This document shows, in pieces, positions 7,453-16,251 of a DNA stretch of 54,154 nucleotides. The notes under the pieces were generated by a model. That model was given only the letters and a program-made list of their open reading frames with translations. It searched no databases and was not told the origin of the DNA. A program made the translations under genes and the position numbers. Source of the DNA: Virgibacillus proomii. Lineage in GTDB: Bacteria > Bacillota > Bacilli > Bacillales > Amphibacillaceae. The stretch covers positions 1-54,154 of the forward strand of contig NZ_JAHLNO010000010.1 of assembly GCF_018916875.1 (NCBI RefSeq), written 5' to 3'. Numbering within the stretch: the stretch's first letter is position 1; each line of letters starts with the position of its first letter.

Positions 7453-8688
7453 ATGACTATCATTGTCCAAGAAAATCAGGCATTGCCTATTTTTAAAAAT
7501 CGAAATTTTTTATTGTTATTTATAAGCTCTTTGTTTTCAGCACCTGGATATTATGTATACTTAATCGGTGCAGAGTGGTTAATGTTAACATTGAGTGAAA
7601 ATCGTTTTTATTTTGGTATGTTATTTTTCGCTGCTTCTGTACCACGCTTATTATTATTAGCACTTGGTGGAATTGTTGCAGATCGTTTTAATAAACGAAC
7701 CATTCTATTTTGCTCTGATTTGTTAAGGGCTTTATTAATTGGTGCACTACTTTTATTCCTCTATTTTGATGTCGTTACTGCTTGGCATTTAATTGTATTA
7801 GCTGCGTTATTTGGGATAGCTGATGCGTTTAGCTACCCGGTTACTAATTCATTAACTCCTTTATTATTAGAAGGAGATCAGCTACAAAGAGGGAATTCAC
7901 TAATTCAAATGACGTTGCAAATAAGCCCAATTTTAGGTCCGGCAGTTGGTGGGACATTAATTGCTGTACTTGGATTTATGGGGGTTTTCACTGTTGGATG
8001 CATCATGCTTCTCATTGCTTCTATTACTGTACTATTTATTCAACTATCGAAAACAGAAGAGACAGAAAACGAAAAAAATTCAGCTTGGGAGGATTTAAAG
8101 GAAGGATTTATTTATGCACGGAAAAGTCAATTGATTATGTCAATTGTTTTTATCGCCTTTTTCATTAACTTTTTCTTTGCCGGTCCTTTTTCAATTGGTA
8201 TGCCTATAATTGTTAAAGACGTATTTGCCGGAAATTCTATCAGTTTGGCTGTTATCCAGACGTCTATGGGAGCAGGTGCAATGTTAGGCGCAATATTTTT
8301 ATCGATAAAAAATATTAAAAAGCCTGGAATGATATTATTATATAGTATAATGTCGATAGGGTGTTTATATTTTTTAACTGGGATGTCCCACTATTTGTGG
8401 TTAAGTGCAGGCTTTGTATTATTAATGGCTTTCTTATCACAGCTAGTTAATATACCGGTATTTACGATTTTACAAAAAACGACAGATAAACGAATGTTAG
8501 GAAGAATGATGAGCTTACTTGTAACCGTATCTACCGGCTTAATTCCGGTATCTTATATAGCCACTTCCCTATTAATTGCTATTGGAGTAAGTGTTCAGCA
8601 AATCATGATGACTAGTGGTATCTTTATCATTATCATTGCGCTATTTAGTTTAAAGAATAAGCGGCTTCGTACGCTTGGTTCTTCATAG
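7453..8688 (+). CDS. MFS efflux transporter
   Basis: This 411-residue protein has about 12 transmembrane segments of the major facilitator superfamily. The loop between segments 2 and 3 carries GGIVADRFNKRT, the usual GxxxDRxxR/K motif. A cytoplasmic loop near residue 200 separates the halves. It is closest in pattern to the EntS/multidrug-export group; the substrate is unknown. TTGGAGGGAG precedes the ATG. Its stop codon lies 13 bases before the liaF start and overlaps the liaF ribosome binding site, so it is the first gene of an operon with liaF-liaS-liaR. This suggests a drug or envelope-stress role. Confidence 0.88.
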   Translation: MTIIVQENQALPIFKNRNFLLLFISSLFSAPGYYVYLIGAEWLMLTLSENRFYFGMLFFAASVPRLLLLALGGIVADRFNKRTILFCSDLLRALLIGALLLFLYFDVVTAWHLIVLAALFGIADAFSYPVTNSLTPLLLEGDQLQRGNSLIQMTLQISPILGPAVGGTLIAVLGFMGVFTVGCIMLLIASITVLFIQLSKTEETENEKNSAWEDLKEGFIYARKSQLIMSIVFIAFFINFFFAGPFSIGMPIIVKDVFAGNSISLAVIQTSMGAGAMLGAIFLSIKNIKKPGMILLYSIMSIGCLYFLTGMSHYLWLSAGFVLLMAFLSQLVNIPVFTILQKTTDKRMLGRMMSLLVTVSTGLIPVSYIATSLLIAIGVSVQQIMMTSGIFIIIIALFSLKNKRLRTLGSS

Positions 8689-8701
8689 AGGTGAAAAAAT
8701 A

Positions 8702-9457
8702 TTGAAAGGTATTACTCGTTTGTTTATTGCAGTTTCTTTCATTGTGATTGGGATCCTGCTCGTTCTGTTCAATTTAGGTTTCCTTACGTTTGATTTTTAC
8801 TATCTTTGGCTATATATTTATCCTATTTTCTTTGTCATTGTTGGAGGAAAATGGCTCATTGCTTACTTCAAAAAAGAAGGAGGAAGCTGGGCAGCAGGTT
8901 CGCTTTTTCTTCTCTTCGGATTATTACTACTATTGGATCGATTTGAAATGATTCATTTTACGTTTAAAGATATTTTTAAATTATGGCCATTACTCATTAT
9001 TTATACAGGTATCACTTTATTAAAAGAGAGCAAAATAATCGGCGTGCATTCATGGGGAAATATGGATAAACCGAAAACGCATAACCCCCGTTCATCTATG
9101 TTTTCAGTAGGAAGCCATGAATATTCAAGCCCAAATTGGAAGGTGGAGCCGTTGCATCTATATAATATGGCTGGAGATTTTTATTTTGACTTTTCCAAAG
9201 CATTTATGCCGGAGAAAGAGATTCCCATTAGCATCCGTTGTTTAGCTGGGGATGTGACGATATTAATGACGGAAAATATCGCATTTCGCGTAGATGCAAC
9301 TGTACAAGCAGGTGAGATTAATGTACTCGGTCAGCAAGTAGAGGGAATTATTAACCGGACCATCACTTATGAAAGTGAAGATTATGACTCTACTATTCGA
9401 AAGATTGACTTTACCATAAAGTTAAAAGCAGGGTCTATCAGGATAGCTTATGTGTAG
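8702..9457 (+). CDS. liaF: LiaF-like membrane regulator
   Basis: This 251-residue protein has four N-terminal hydrophobic segments (roughly residues 5-25, 30-50, 58-80 and 85-105). The soluble C-terminal half matches the LiaF C-terminal domain (CLAGDVTILMTENIAFRVD, ending in a beta-rich LKAGSIRIAYV). In B. subtilis LiaF keeps the LiaSR system off in the absence of envelope stress. I place the start at TTG 8702, eight bases after GAGGTG, rather than the longer open frame from 8675 that overlaps the MFS gene. LiaS follows after 13 bases. Confidence 0.85.
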   Translation: MKGITRLFIAVSFIVIGILLVLFNLGFLTFDFYYLWLYIYPIFFVIVGGKWLIAYFKKEGGSWAAGSLFLLFGLLLLLDRFEMIHFTFKDIFKLWPLLIIYTGITLLKESKIIGVHSWGNMDKPKTHNPRSSMFSVGSHEYSSPNWKVEPLHLYNMAGDFYFDFSKAFMPEKEIPISIRCLAGDVTILMTENIAFRVDATVQAGEINVLGQQVEGIINRTITYESEDYDSTIRKIDFTIKLKAGSIRIAYV

Positions 9458-9470
9458 GGGGAAACTCTAA

Positions 9471-10502
9471 ATGAATCGCCGCTTTGTTAGTCTTCGCTAC
9501 AGCTATATACGTTCTCATTTGTATGGAATGTTTATTACTTTCATTTTATTGTTATCGATCACACTATCCATTTACGTTTTACTTAAACCAACATGGTTAA
9601 CAGTGGAAAGTATTTTTCTAAGTATTGCTTTATATTTTGGGATTGCTTTTATTGTCTCTGTTTATGCTGGATTTAAAGCTGGGGGAAATTTAAAGTATCG
9701 ATTTGATTACTTATCTACACAAATTACTCAATTTGCCAATGGCAATTACCAATCACGACTATTTTTCAATGAAGGAGATGAAATGACAAGAGTTGCTGGT
9801 GAGTTAAACGAATTAGGAGAGAATTTGCAAAATCAAGTCAAATCATTACAACGAATGGCCGATGAAAAGGCCGATATGGCAAAAGCTTCCTATAAAACGG
9901 CAGTTATTGAAGAAAGACAAAGAATAGCAAGAGATTTACATGATGCAGTAAGTCAGCAGTTATTTGCGCTATCGATGCTATCAGAAGCAGCAGTCAAGCA
10001 ATTTGATCACTCACCAGAATTAGCTAAGTCACAAATACTAGATGTGTCAAAAATTGCCCTGCAATCACAGGCAGAAATGCGTGCTCTGTTATTACATTTA
10101 CGTCCAGTCCATCTCTCAGGAGAGCCATTAGCTGAGGGCATTAAAAAACTAGTAAACGAATTGCAACAAAAGTGTCGGATTGATTTTCAACTATCTATTT
10201 CAGAAAACCTTGATTTAACAGAAACAATCGAGGAGCATGTATTTCGAATCGTCCAAGAAGCAATGTCTAATATTTTACGTCACTCTAATGCCACGAAAGT
10301 AATTACCCATATATTACGGAAATCGAATGAATTATTTATCCATATTAGTGATAATGGAAGTGGATTTGATGTTCATCAAGAAAGAAAAGCCTCTTATGGA
10401 CTAAAAACAATGAAGGAGCGTACTGAAGAGCTCGGAGGAACCTTTGCTATTCGTTCTAATGATGCTGCAGGAACCTATATCGATATTCGCATACCTTGTT
10501 AG
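9471..10502 (+). CDS. liaS: Sensor histidine kinase LiaS/VraS type
   Basis: This 343-residue protein has two N-terminal transmembrane helices (about 18-38 and 45-66) with almost no extracytoplasmic loop, as expected for intramembrane-sensing kinases. A HAMP-like linker follows, then the HisKA_3 box ERQRIARDLHDAVSQQ with H157 as phosphoacceptor, and a HATPase domain with NILRHSNA (N-box) and DNGSGF (G1). By family it phosphorylates LiaR in response to cell-wall antibiotics. It lies between liaF and liaR in one transcript, separated by 13 and 15 bases. Confidence 0.9.
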   Translation: MNRRFVSLRYSYIRSHLYGMFITFILLLSITLSIYVLLKPTWLTVESIFLSIALYFGIAFIVSVYAGFKAGGNLKYRFDYLSTQITQFANGNYQSRLFFNEGDEMTRVAGELNELGENLQNQVKSLQRMADEKADMAKASYKTAVIEERQRIARDLHDAVSQQLFALSMLSEAAVKQFDHSPELAKSQILDVSKIALQSQAEMRALLLHLRPVHLSGEPLAEGIKKLVNELQQKCRIDFQLSISENLDLTETIEEHVFRIVQEAMSNILRHSNATKVITHILRKSNELFIHISDNGSGFDVHQERKASYGLKTMKERTEELGGTFAIRSNDAAGTYIDIRIPC

Positions 10503-10517
10503 AAATGAGGGAAGAAA

Positions 10518-11144
10518 ATGATTCGAGTTGTAGTGGTAGACGATCATGAAATTGTAAGAAAAGGTATTATTGCTTATTTGCAAACGGATAAAGAAATAGA
10601 AGTGGTTGGAGAGGCGGCAAATGGGCAAGATGGTATGAAAATAATCATGAATACACGACCGAATGTTGTGTTAATGGATTTAATCATGGATAATGGAAAC
10701 GGCATTGAAGCGACCAAAGAGGTGATGCAAGAGCTGCCTGATTGTCGGATAATTATTCTTACAAGCTATTATGATGATGGGCAAGTTTTCCCAGCATTAC
10801 AGGCAGGTGCCTTTAGCTATATGTTAAAAACTTCCTCAGCTGTTGAGATCACAGATGCAATAAAAAAAGCGTATAAAGGAGTGAACGTTATTGAACCAAA
10901 GGTTGCTGGAAAATTAGTGTCCAATTTTCAGAACGGGGAAAAGAAGCGACATGATAGTTTAACAGAACGCGAATTGGAGGTCCTGTTGTGTATTGGAAAT
11001 GGCATGACGAATCAGGAAATAAGCAATCATTTATATATTGGGGTTAAGACTGTTAAAACACATGTTAGTAATATTTTAGCCAAGCTTGAAGTCAATGACC
11101 GTACACAGGCCGCTGTTTATGTACACAGAAATCATCTATTATAG
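10518..11144 (+). CDS. liaR: Response regulator LiaR/VraR type
   Basis: This 208-residue NarL/LuxR-type regulator has a receiver domain (acidic pair D8-D9, phosphoacceptor D54 in VLMDLIMDNG, K104-type lysine in MLKTSS). The C-terminal LuxR helix-turn-helix reads LTERELEVLLCIGNGMTNQE with VKTVKTHVSNIL as the recognition part. Its partner is LiaS, immediately upstream. Downstream the sequence is gene-free for 680 bases, so it ends the operon. No liaIH-like target operon lies next to it, unlike B. subtilis. Confidence 0.92.
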   Translation: MIRVVVVDDHEIVRKGIIAYLQTDKEIEVVGEAANGQDGMKIIMNTRPNVVLMDLIMDNGNGIEATKEVMQELPDCRIIILTSYYDDGQVFPALQAGAFSYMLKTSSAVEITDAIKKAYKGVNVIEPKVAGKLVSNFQNGEKKRHDSLTERELEVLLCIGNGMTNQEISNHLYIGVKTVKTHVSNILAKLEVNDRTQAAVYVHRNHLL

Positions 11145-11501
11145 AAAATGGCTTTGGCCCGTTATCTAAAAACGTAAAAATCGGAGAATCAACTATTAGT
11201 AAATTTTCTTAACGTAACAGATGGATCAAACATTAAAAGAACTGGAGAAATGATATAATACTAGATGAGGATTAAGCTGAAAAAAATAGTGGAGATCAAC
11301 GGGTTTACAAAGTACAATAATTTTAAAAAAGTATATTGTAAATTTGACTGGAAGTTCGCTGTTAAAAAATCAAGCTAACTTTCAGTAAGGAAGTGTGAAT
11401 AGTTAAAGATACATAAGCTTTTTAGGGGAAACAACTAGTTTTGAAGATTCGATGCGGTATTTTTCCAGGCTTTTGATTCGTTTCTTTAACTAATAATGAA
11501 T

Positions 11502-11689
11502 TTTATCCCGCCATGTAAGGTTCCGTAAGACCCCCACTTCAAGACCTGAGTTGATACAAAAGGGTCTAAGTGGGAGAAAACGGCGCTTAAATGCCCGATT
11601 CGTTCAAGGGCCTTTAGGTCATACCATTAAGGTACTAACATTCAGTAGGAGATGGAAGAAAACTCCTACTGAATGAAGTTTCACTTTAT
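11502..11689 (+). repeat. TTTAT-flanked structured repeat, long form
   Basis: A single copy between TTTAT at 11502-11506 and 11685-11689 (188 bp). It differs from the short form by about 28 extra bases (GGGCCTTTAGGTCATACC and following) between the conserved linker and the 3' hairpin. The hairpin is longer, with arms CATTCAGTAGGAG and CTCCTACTGAATG. The same long form recurs at 25111-25299 and 52118-52306. The rest of the 11145-11826 gap shows no gene. Confidence 0.88.
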
Positions 11690-11826
11690 ATTATCATATT
11701 CATTAAATTATCTATCTTAATAAAACAAGGAAAGCAAAATAAGGTCTATGTCGTTCTATACGTGAGAATTACGTAATGAACACATTACTTCTTTACGTGA
11801 CATCTTTAAAAAGAAAGGAATATTCT

Positions 11827-12258
11827 ATGGCAACATTATCAAAAAAAGCAGAAAATATATTGCTGCTTATCTGGGGTCAAGCTTTTATTGCGATGTTAGG
11901 GAGTTTGTTTTTTTCTGAAGTCATGGGATATCCGCCTTGTGAGCTTTGCTGGGTTCAGCGGATTCTTATGTATCCGTTAGTAGTTATTTATGGGGTAGCT
12001 GCCTATAAAAAAGATATTTCGATTGCTTTACCCGGTCTTATTTTAAGCGGAATAGGTATGTTTGTTTCCACCTATCATTATTTAGTTCAAAAACTTCCTG
12101 TTTTACAAGAAGCAGGCAAAGCATGCGGATTAGTACCTTGTAATGCGACATATATCAACTTTTTAGGTTTCATTACGATCCCTTTTTTAGCTGGAACAGC
12201 ATTTATTATTATTTTTGTCTTACATTTGATATTAATTCGCTTTAACTCAAAATCATAA
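11827..12258 (+). CDS. bdbC: Disulfide bond formation protein BdbC (DsbB family)
   Basis: This 143-residue membrane protein has four transmembrane segments. Two redox cysteine pairs sit in the expected extracytoplasmic loops: C38-x-x-C41 in YPPCELCWVQR and C100...C105 in KACGLVPCN. BdbC reoxidises a thiol-disulfide oxidoreductase and passes electrons to quinone. The start at 11827 has AAAGGAAT before it; the upstream extension to 11776 has no such site. The next gene, 37 bases on, encodes an exported thioredoxin-fold protein that is the probable partner, replacing the usual BdbD neighbour. Confidence 0.92.
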   Translation: MATLSKKAENILLLIWGQAFIAMLGSLFFSEVMGYPPCELCWVQRILMYPLVVIYGVAAYKKDISIALPGLILSGIGMFVSTYHYLVQKLPVLQEAGKACGLVPCNATYINFLGFITIPFLAGTAFIIIFVLHLILIRFNSKS

Positions 12259-12295
12259 ATAACTAGAAAGTGCTTCGGTGAAAGGAGAAAAAGAG

Positions 12296-12775
12296 ATGAA
12301 GAAAAAGCTACTTATTTTTGCTGGTGTGATCCTCGTATTATTCGCTGGCTTATATTTTGTTGTGCAATACAAAAATAATCAAGTAGTAGAGAAAAATGAA
12401 AATCCGTATGGAGATAAACAGCTTGAACAAGCCACGATTGATCAATTGGATGATCCAAATTATAAAAATCAAATGATGCCAGATGAATTGAAAGAAAAAG
12501 TGGAGAGCGGTGAGCCGGTGACTGTTTATTTTTATAGCCCTACATGTACACATTGTCAGTCGACTACTCCATATCTTGTTCCGCTGGCAGAGGATAATGA
12601 TATTGATCTGAAAAAGATGAATCTTCTAGAATTTAAAGATCAATGGGATGTCTATGGAATTGAGTCCACACCGACACTCGTTCATTTTGATAAAGGAAAA
12701 GAAGTGTCAAGAATCGAAGGAGATCAAGGAAAAGAAAACTTTCAAGCTTTCTTTGACAAGTATGTAAATAAATAG
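12296..12775 (+). CDS. Membrane-anchored thioredoxin-fold oxidoreductase
   Basis: This 159-residue protein has an N-terminal signal anchor (residues 4-24) and an extracytoplasmic thioredoxin domain. The active site is C84-T-H-C87 in YFYSPTCTHCQS and the cis-proline is P126 in GIESTPTLV. The family is thiol-disulfide oxidoreductases such as BdbA or BdbD; with bdbC directly upstream it probably introduces disulfides in secreted proteins. BdbA is 137 residues and BdbD about 222, so I leave the symbol empty. The start at 12296 is chosen because AAAGGAG ends eight bases before it. Confidence 0.85.
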   Translation: MKKKLLIFAGVILVLFAGLYFVVQYKNNQVVEKNENPYGDKQLEQATIDQLDDPNYKNQMMPDELKEKVESGEPVTVYFYSPTCTHCQSTTPYLVPLAEDNDIDLKKMNLLEFKDQWDVYGIESTPTLVHFDKGKEVSRIEGDQGKENFQAFFDKYVNK

Positions 12776-12809
12776 TAAAGAACATAAATAATATATTAGG
12801 TGAAAGAGT

Positions 12810-12840
12810 TAAAAGCCAGCTACTTATTAGTTGGCTTTTA
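12810..12840 (+). terminator. Probable terminator of the bdbC operon
   Basis: TAAAAGCCAGC (12810-12820) pairs with GTTGGCTTTTA (12830-12840) with one G-T pair, 35 bases after the stop codon. The T-run is short. Confidence 0.6.
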
Positions 12841-13024
12841 TACTATGGAAAATGAAAGATATAAACAAGTACTTTAGGTTATAGCGTTTTTTCATCTATG
12901 CTAAGACATAGCAAATTTATTAGCGTGTCGGTGCGTAATCAAAGGACTAAGAAGTACGTAGCAACATGGCGTTGTCAGTGGAAGATACATTACGATACAA
13001 GAAACAAAAGAGGGAGGGAATTTA

Positions 13025-14236
13025 TTGTTTTATACATTATATTGTCGGGTTTACCAGCACATCATGAAAATTGGAAGTAAGTTTGTAAAGTGGCGTACCC
13101 CCGTATTGATTACGGGGGAAAATAGTTTGCAACAGCTTCCGGATGTGTTGCTGCAAAAAGCTCAAAAGCGAATTTTAATTGTTACAGATAAAGGGATACG
13201 TGCAACAGAGCTACTGGATAAATTATGTACTTATTTACAATCAGCAAGTATTAATTACGTCCTATATGATGAAACAGTTCCAAATCCTACCATTGAAAAC
13301 ATAGAGGGAGCGCTTACTATGTTTCAGCAACAGCAATGTGAGGCAATTATTGCTTTAGGAGGAGGTTCAGTCATTGATTGCGCAAAGGTGGTTGGAGCCA
13401 GGTATGCTTGTCCAGATAAACCAATTTCCAAGATGAAGGGGCAGTTAAAGGTTCGGGTGGAAACACCACCATTATATGCGATTCCAACTACTTCCGGTTC
13501 AGGAAGTGAAGCAACACTGGCAGCAGTTGTTAGTGACCCTAACACTTCTGAAAAGTATGCCATCAATGATCCAGTACTTATTCCTAACTACGCTTTGCAT
13601 GATCCAAAATTAATCGCAATTCTTCCCCCCTTTATGACTGCAACAACAGGTATGGATGCATTAACCCATGCAATTGAAGCATTTATTGGAAAAAGCAATA
13701 CGAAGGAAACAAAGGCTTGGAGTAAGCAAGCGGTCAAATTGATTTTTGAAAATTTAGAACAAAGCTATTTAGATGGAAAAAATATGAAAGCCAGAGAAAA
13801 TATGCAGCATGCCGCCTATTTAGCTGGGATGGCTTTTACCCGTGCATATGTCGGCTATGTTCACGCTATTGCTCATACATTTGGCGGATTTTATCATGTA
13901 CCTCATGGACTGGCAAATGCTATTATTTTACCATATGTACTGGAACATTATGATGAAGCTGTTTATGATACGTTAGCTGAACTTGCAGATGTGGTTAATC
14001 CAGTTCATCAAACAGACAGTAACAAGGAAAAAGCGCTATGGTTTATTAAAGAGATAAAACGGATGAGTCGAGTAATGAATATTCCAGAGAAGTTGGGCGA
14101 AATCGAGCAAGAAGCTATTCCTAAGATGATTGAGAGGGCTTTGCAGGAAGCAAACCCATTATATCCGGTTCCGAAAATATTTACAAAACAGGATATGTAT
14201 CAACTTTATTATCAAATTGTCGATTTTAAAACATAA
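13025..14236 (+). CDS. Iron-containing (group III) alcohol dehydrogenase
   Basis: This 403-residue cytoplasmic enzyme has the nucleotide-binding phrase ALGGGSVIDCAK and the metal-binding helix with GMDALTHAIEAF, followed by HAIAHTFGGFYHVPHG. Together these supply the Asp and three His ligands of Fe-ADHs. It should interconvert an alcohol and an aldehyde with NAD(P); the substrate cannot be assigned. I take TTG at 13025 because AGGGAGGG ends six bases before it. An internal ATG at 13064 also exists without a good site. It is monocistronic, with a hairpin at its stop codon. Confidence 0.88.
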   Translation: MFYTLYCRVYQHIMKIGSKFVKWRTPVLITGENSLQQLPDVLLQKAQKRILIVTDKGIRATELLDKLCTYLQSASINYVLYDETVPNPTIENIEGALTMFQQQQCEAIIALGGGSVIDCAKVVGARYACPDKPISKMKGQLKVRVETPPLYAIPTTSGSGSEATLAAVVSDPNTSEKYAINDPVLIPNYALHDPKLIAILPPFMTATTGMDALTHAIEAFIGKSNTKETKAWSKQAVKLIFENLEQSYLDGKNMKARENMQHAAYLAGMAFTRAYVGYVHAIAHTFGGFYHVPHGLANAIILPYVLEHYDEAVYDTLAELADVVNPVHQTDSNKEKALWFIKEIKRMSRVMNIPEKLGEIEQEAIPKMIERALQEANPLYPVPKIFTKQDMYQLYYQIVDFKT

Positions 14237-14262
14237 CAGCTTCTGTACGGTGCAGAAGCTGT
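14236..14262 (+). terminator. Hairpin at the end of the alcohol dehydrogenase gene
   Basis: A perfect 10-bp stem ACAGCTTCTG/CAGAAGCTGT begins on the last base of the stop codon. No T-run follows, so termination efficiency is uncertain. Confidence 0.5.
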
Positions 14263-14329
14263 AAACAACTTTCTATAGAGTAAAAAGAAAAACAATTACT
14301 AGCTAAATGGCATGTTAGCAAAGCTATAT

Positions 14330-14827
14330 TTACTCCTCTTCGACAAACATCTGATAGGTTGTTAAAAATGGGCGTTCTGCGAAATAATCAGGTGGTTTGG
14401 CGGATTGATTTTTATGAGACTGCTTGAATTGATCAGAATTCTTCCAGTTCTCAAAGTCTTTGACACTTTGCCATTGGGTAAAGACAATATAGGTATTTCC
14501 TTTTTTCGGTTTTAACAAACGAAAAGCTTGAAATCCTGGCATGTTCTCGACATCATGTTTGCGCTTTCGAAATTGATCTTCAAAGACAGGTTGTCCTTCT
14601 TCGGTTACGGGAATGTTATTCATAACAACATAACCTTCTTCTTGTATTTCTCCACTTTTTAGAAGAATGTCATAGTCGCGACCAGATACAAAAATACTTT
14701 TTTCGTTATCTTCATAATAAGCAAGAGAATTTGTATCGGAATGCATTAGCCAAATCTGTTTATTTGGATATTTATCAGCTAATTTTTTCAAAAAATCTGC
14801 CGTTCCATTCGTCATATGAACAATCAT
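14330..14827 (-). CDS. hmoB: Heme-degrading monooxygenase HmoB
   Basis: This 165-residue protein has an antibiotic-biosynthesis-monooxygenase (ABM) fold in the second half. The IsdG-type residues are at the expected spacing: N70, W128 and H138 (W to H of 10 residues, as in IsdG). HmoB (YhgC) opens heme and releases iron in the cytoplasm. The location next to pbpF and hemEHY matches B. subtilis and places a heme-breakdown gene opposite the heme-synthesis genes. The ATG at 14827 follows AAAGGAGG. Confidence 0.9.
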   Translation of the reverse strand: MIVHMTNGTADFLKKLADKYPNKQIWLMHSDTNSLAYYEDNEKSIFVSGRDYDILLKSGEIQEEGYVVMNNIPVTEEGQPVFEDQFRKRKHDVENMPGFQAFRLLKPKKGNTYIVFTQWQSVKDFENWKNSDQFKQSHKNQSAKPPDYFAERPFLTTYQMFVEEE

Positions 14828-15194
14828 TTATTTGACCTCCTTTCTACATAGTATGAAAATTAATAGGTTTAAAATAGAAGTTGATTCTACGTCGTAAAAC
14901 TTTTAGGTTTTACGTATTAATATGGGGTAAGGATTTACTAGAGCTAAAACACTGACCAAATTATCATTAATAGAACATGTGCAAAAAGTCTGGTAAAGTT
15001 TATACTAAATGAAGCTTTACTTTCTTAACATACACTATGCCATAATTCTATGTTACCCTAAGCAGCCTGTTATTTGTCAAACAAATTACTCTCATTTCTT
15101 ATTTTAATTGATAACCCTATTTTACCTAAAGGAACTAGTACTAGTCCTAGCATTATTTCAAGTTTGAAGCCATTCTCTATAGGAGAGAGGGGTG

Positions 15195-16082
15195 TTTATC
15201 CCGCATGTAAGGTGCCGTAAGACTCTCACTTGAAAACCTGAGTTGATACAAAAGGGTCTAAGTGGTAGAAAACGGCACCTAAATGCCCGATTCGTTTAAC
15301 TAACATTTCTTGGGAAAAGCATTCCAAGAAATGAAGTTTCACTTTATCCCGCATGTAAGGTACCGTAAGACTCTCACTTGAAAACCTGAGTTGATACAAA
15401 AGGGGCTAAGTGGTAGAAAACGGCACCTAAATGCCCGATTCGTTCAACTAACATTTCTTGGGAAAAGCATTCCAAGAAATGAAGTTTCACTTTATCCCGC
15501 ATGTAAGGTGCCGTAAGACTCCCACTTCAAAGATCCTGAGTTGATACAAAAGGGTCTAAGTGGTAGAAAACGGCACCTAAATGCCCGATTCGTTCAACTA
15601 ACATTTCTTGAGAAAAGCATTCCAAGAAATGAAGTTTCACTTTATCCCGCATGTAAGGTGCCGTAAGACTCCCACTTCAAAAGCCTCGAGTTGATACAAA
15701 AGGGTCTAAGTGGTAGAAAACGGCACCTAAATGCCCGATTCGTTCAACTAACATTTCTTGGGAAAAGCATTCCAAGAAATGAAGTTTCACTTTATCCCGC
15801 ATGTAAGGTGCCGTAAGACTCTCACTTGAAAACCTGAGTTGATACAAAAGGATCTAAGTGGTAGAAAACGACACCTAAATGCCCGATTCGTTCAACTAAC
15901 ATTTCTTGGTAAAAGCATTCCAAGAAATGAAGTTTCACTTTATCCCGCATGTAAGGTACCGTAAGACTCTCACTTCAAAACCTGACTTGATACAAAAGGG
16001 TCTAAGTGGTAGAAAACGGCACCTAAATGCCCGATTCGTTCAACTAACAGTCCGTGTTCCACGGACTGAAGTTTCACTTTAT
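15195..16082 (+). repeat. TTTAT-flanked structured repeat, array of six
   Basis: Six head-to-tail units run 15195-15347, 15343-15495, 15491-15645, 15641-15795, 15791-15943 and 15939-16082, sharing TTTAT at each junction. The first five have hairpin arms CATTTCTTGG/CCAAGAAATG with small loop changes. The sixth has a different, shorter hairpin CAGTCCGTG-TTC-CACGGACTG. The inner stem here is mostly CTCTCACTT against AAGTGGTAG, so partly mispaired. The array fills nearly the whole interval between hmoB and pbpF. A 67-codon open frame inside the last unit is a product of the repeat. Confidence 0.92.
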
Positions 16083-16251
16083 AACACTAATGGAATAAAT
16101 TTCCGTTGACTGCCTATTCATTAAAAGTATACAAAGGTGATGCCTATTGACATTATTTTGAAACGATTATTAATTAATATCGAGTATAAATACTTTAAGA
16201 TTGTATCATTGTGTCGTATAATGTTATGGGCGATTACATAGAGGTGAACCA

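Noticed and set aside
12898..13080. 60-codon frame before the alcohol dehydrogenase
   Set aside because: No ribosome binding site, no recognisable sequence, and it overlaps the dehydrogenase start.
15906..16109. Open reading frame of 67 codons (similar frames at 22422-22754, 50081-50350 and 50917-51123)
   Set aside because: All are the same translation of the structured repeat (HFIPHVRYRK-like peptides). They lack ribosome binding sites and change frame between copies.
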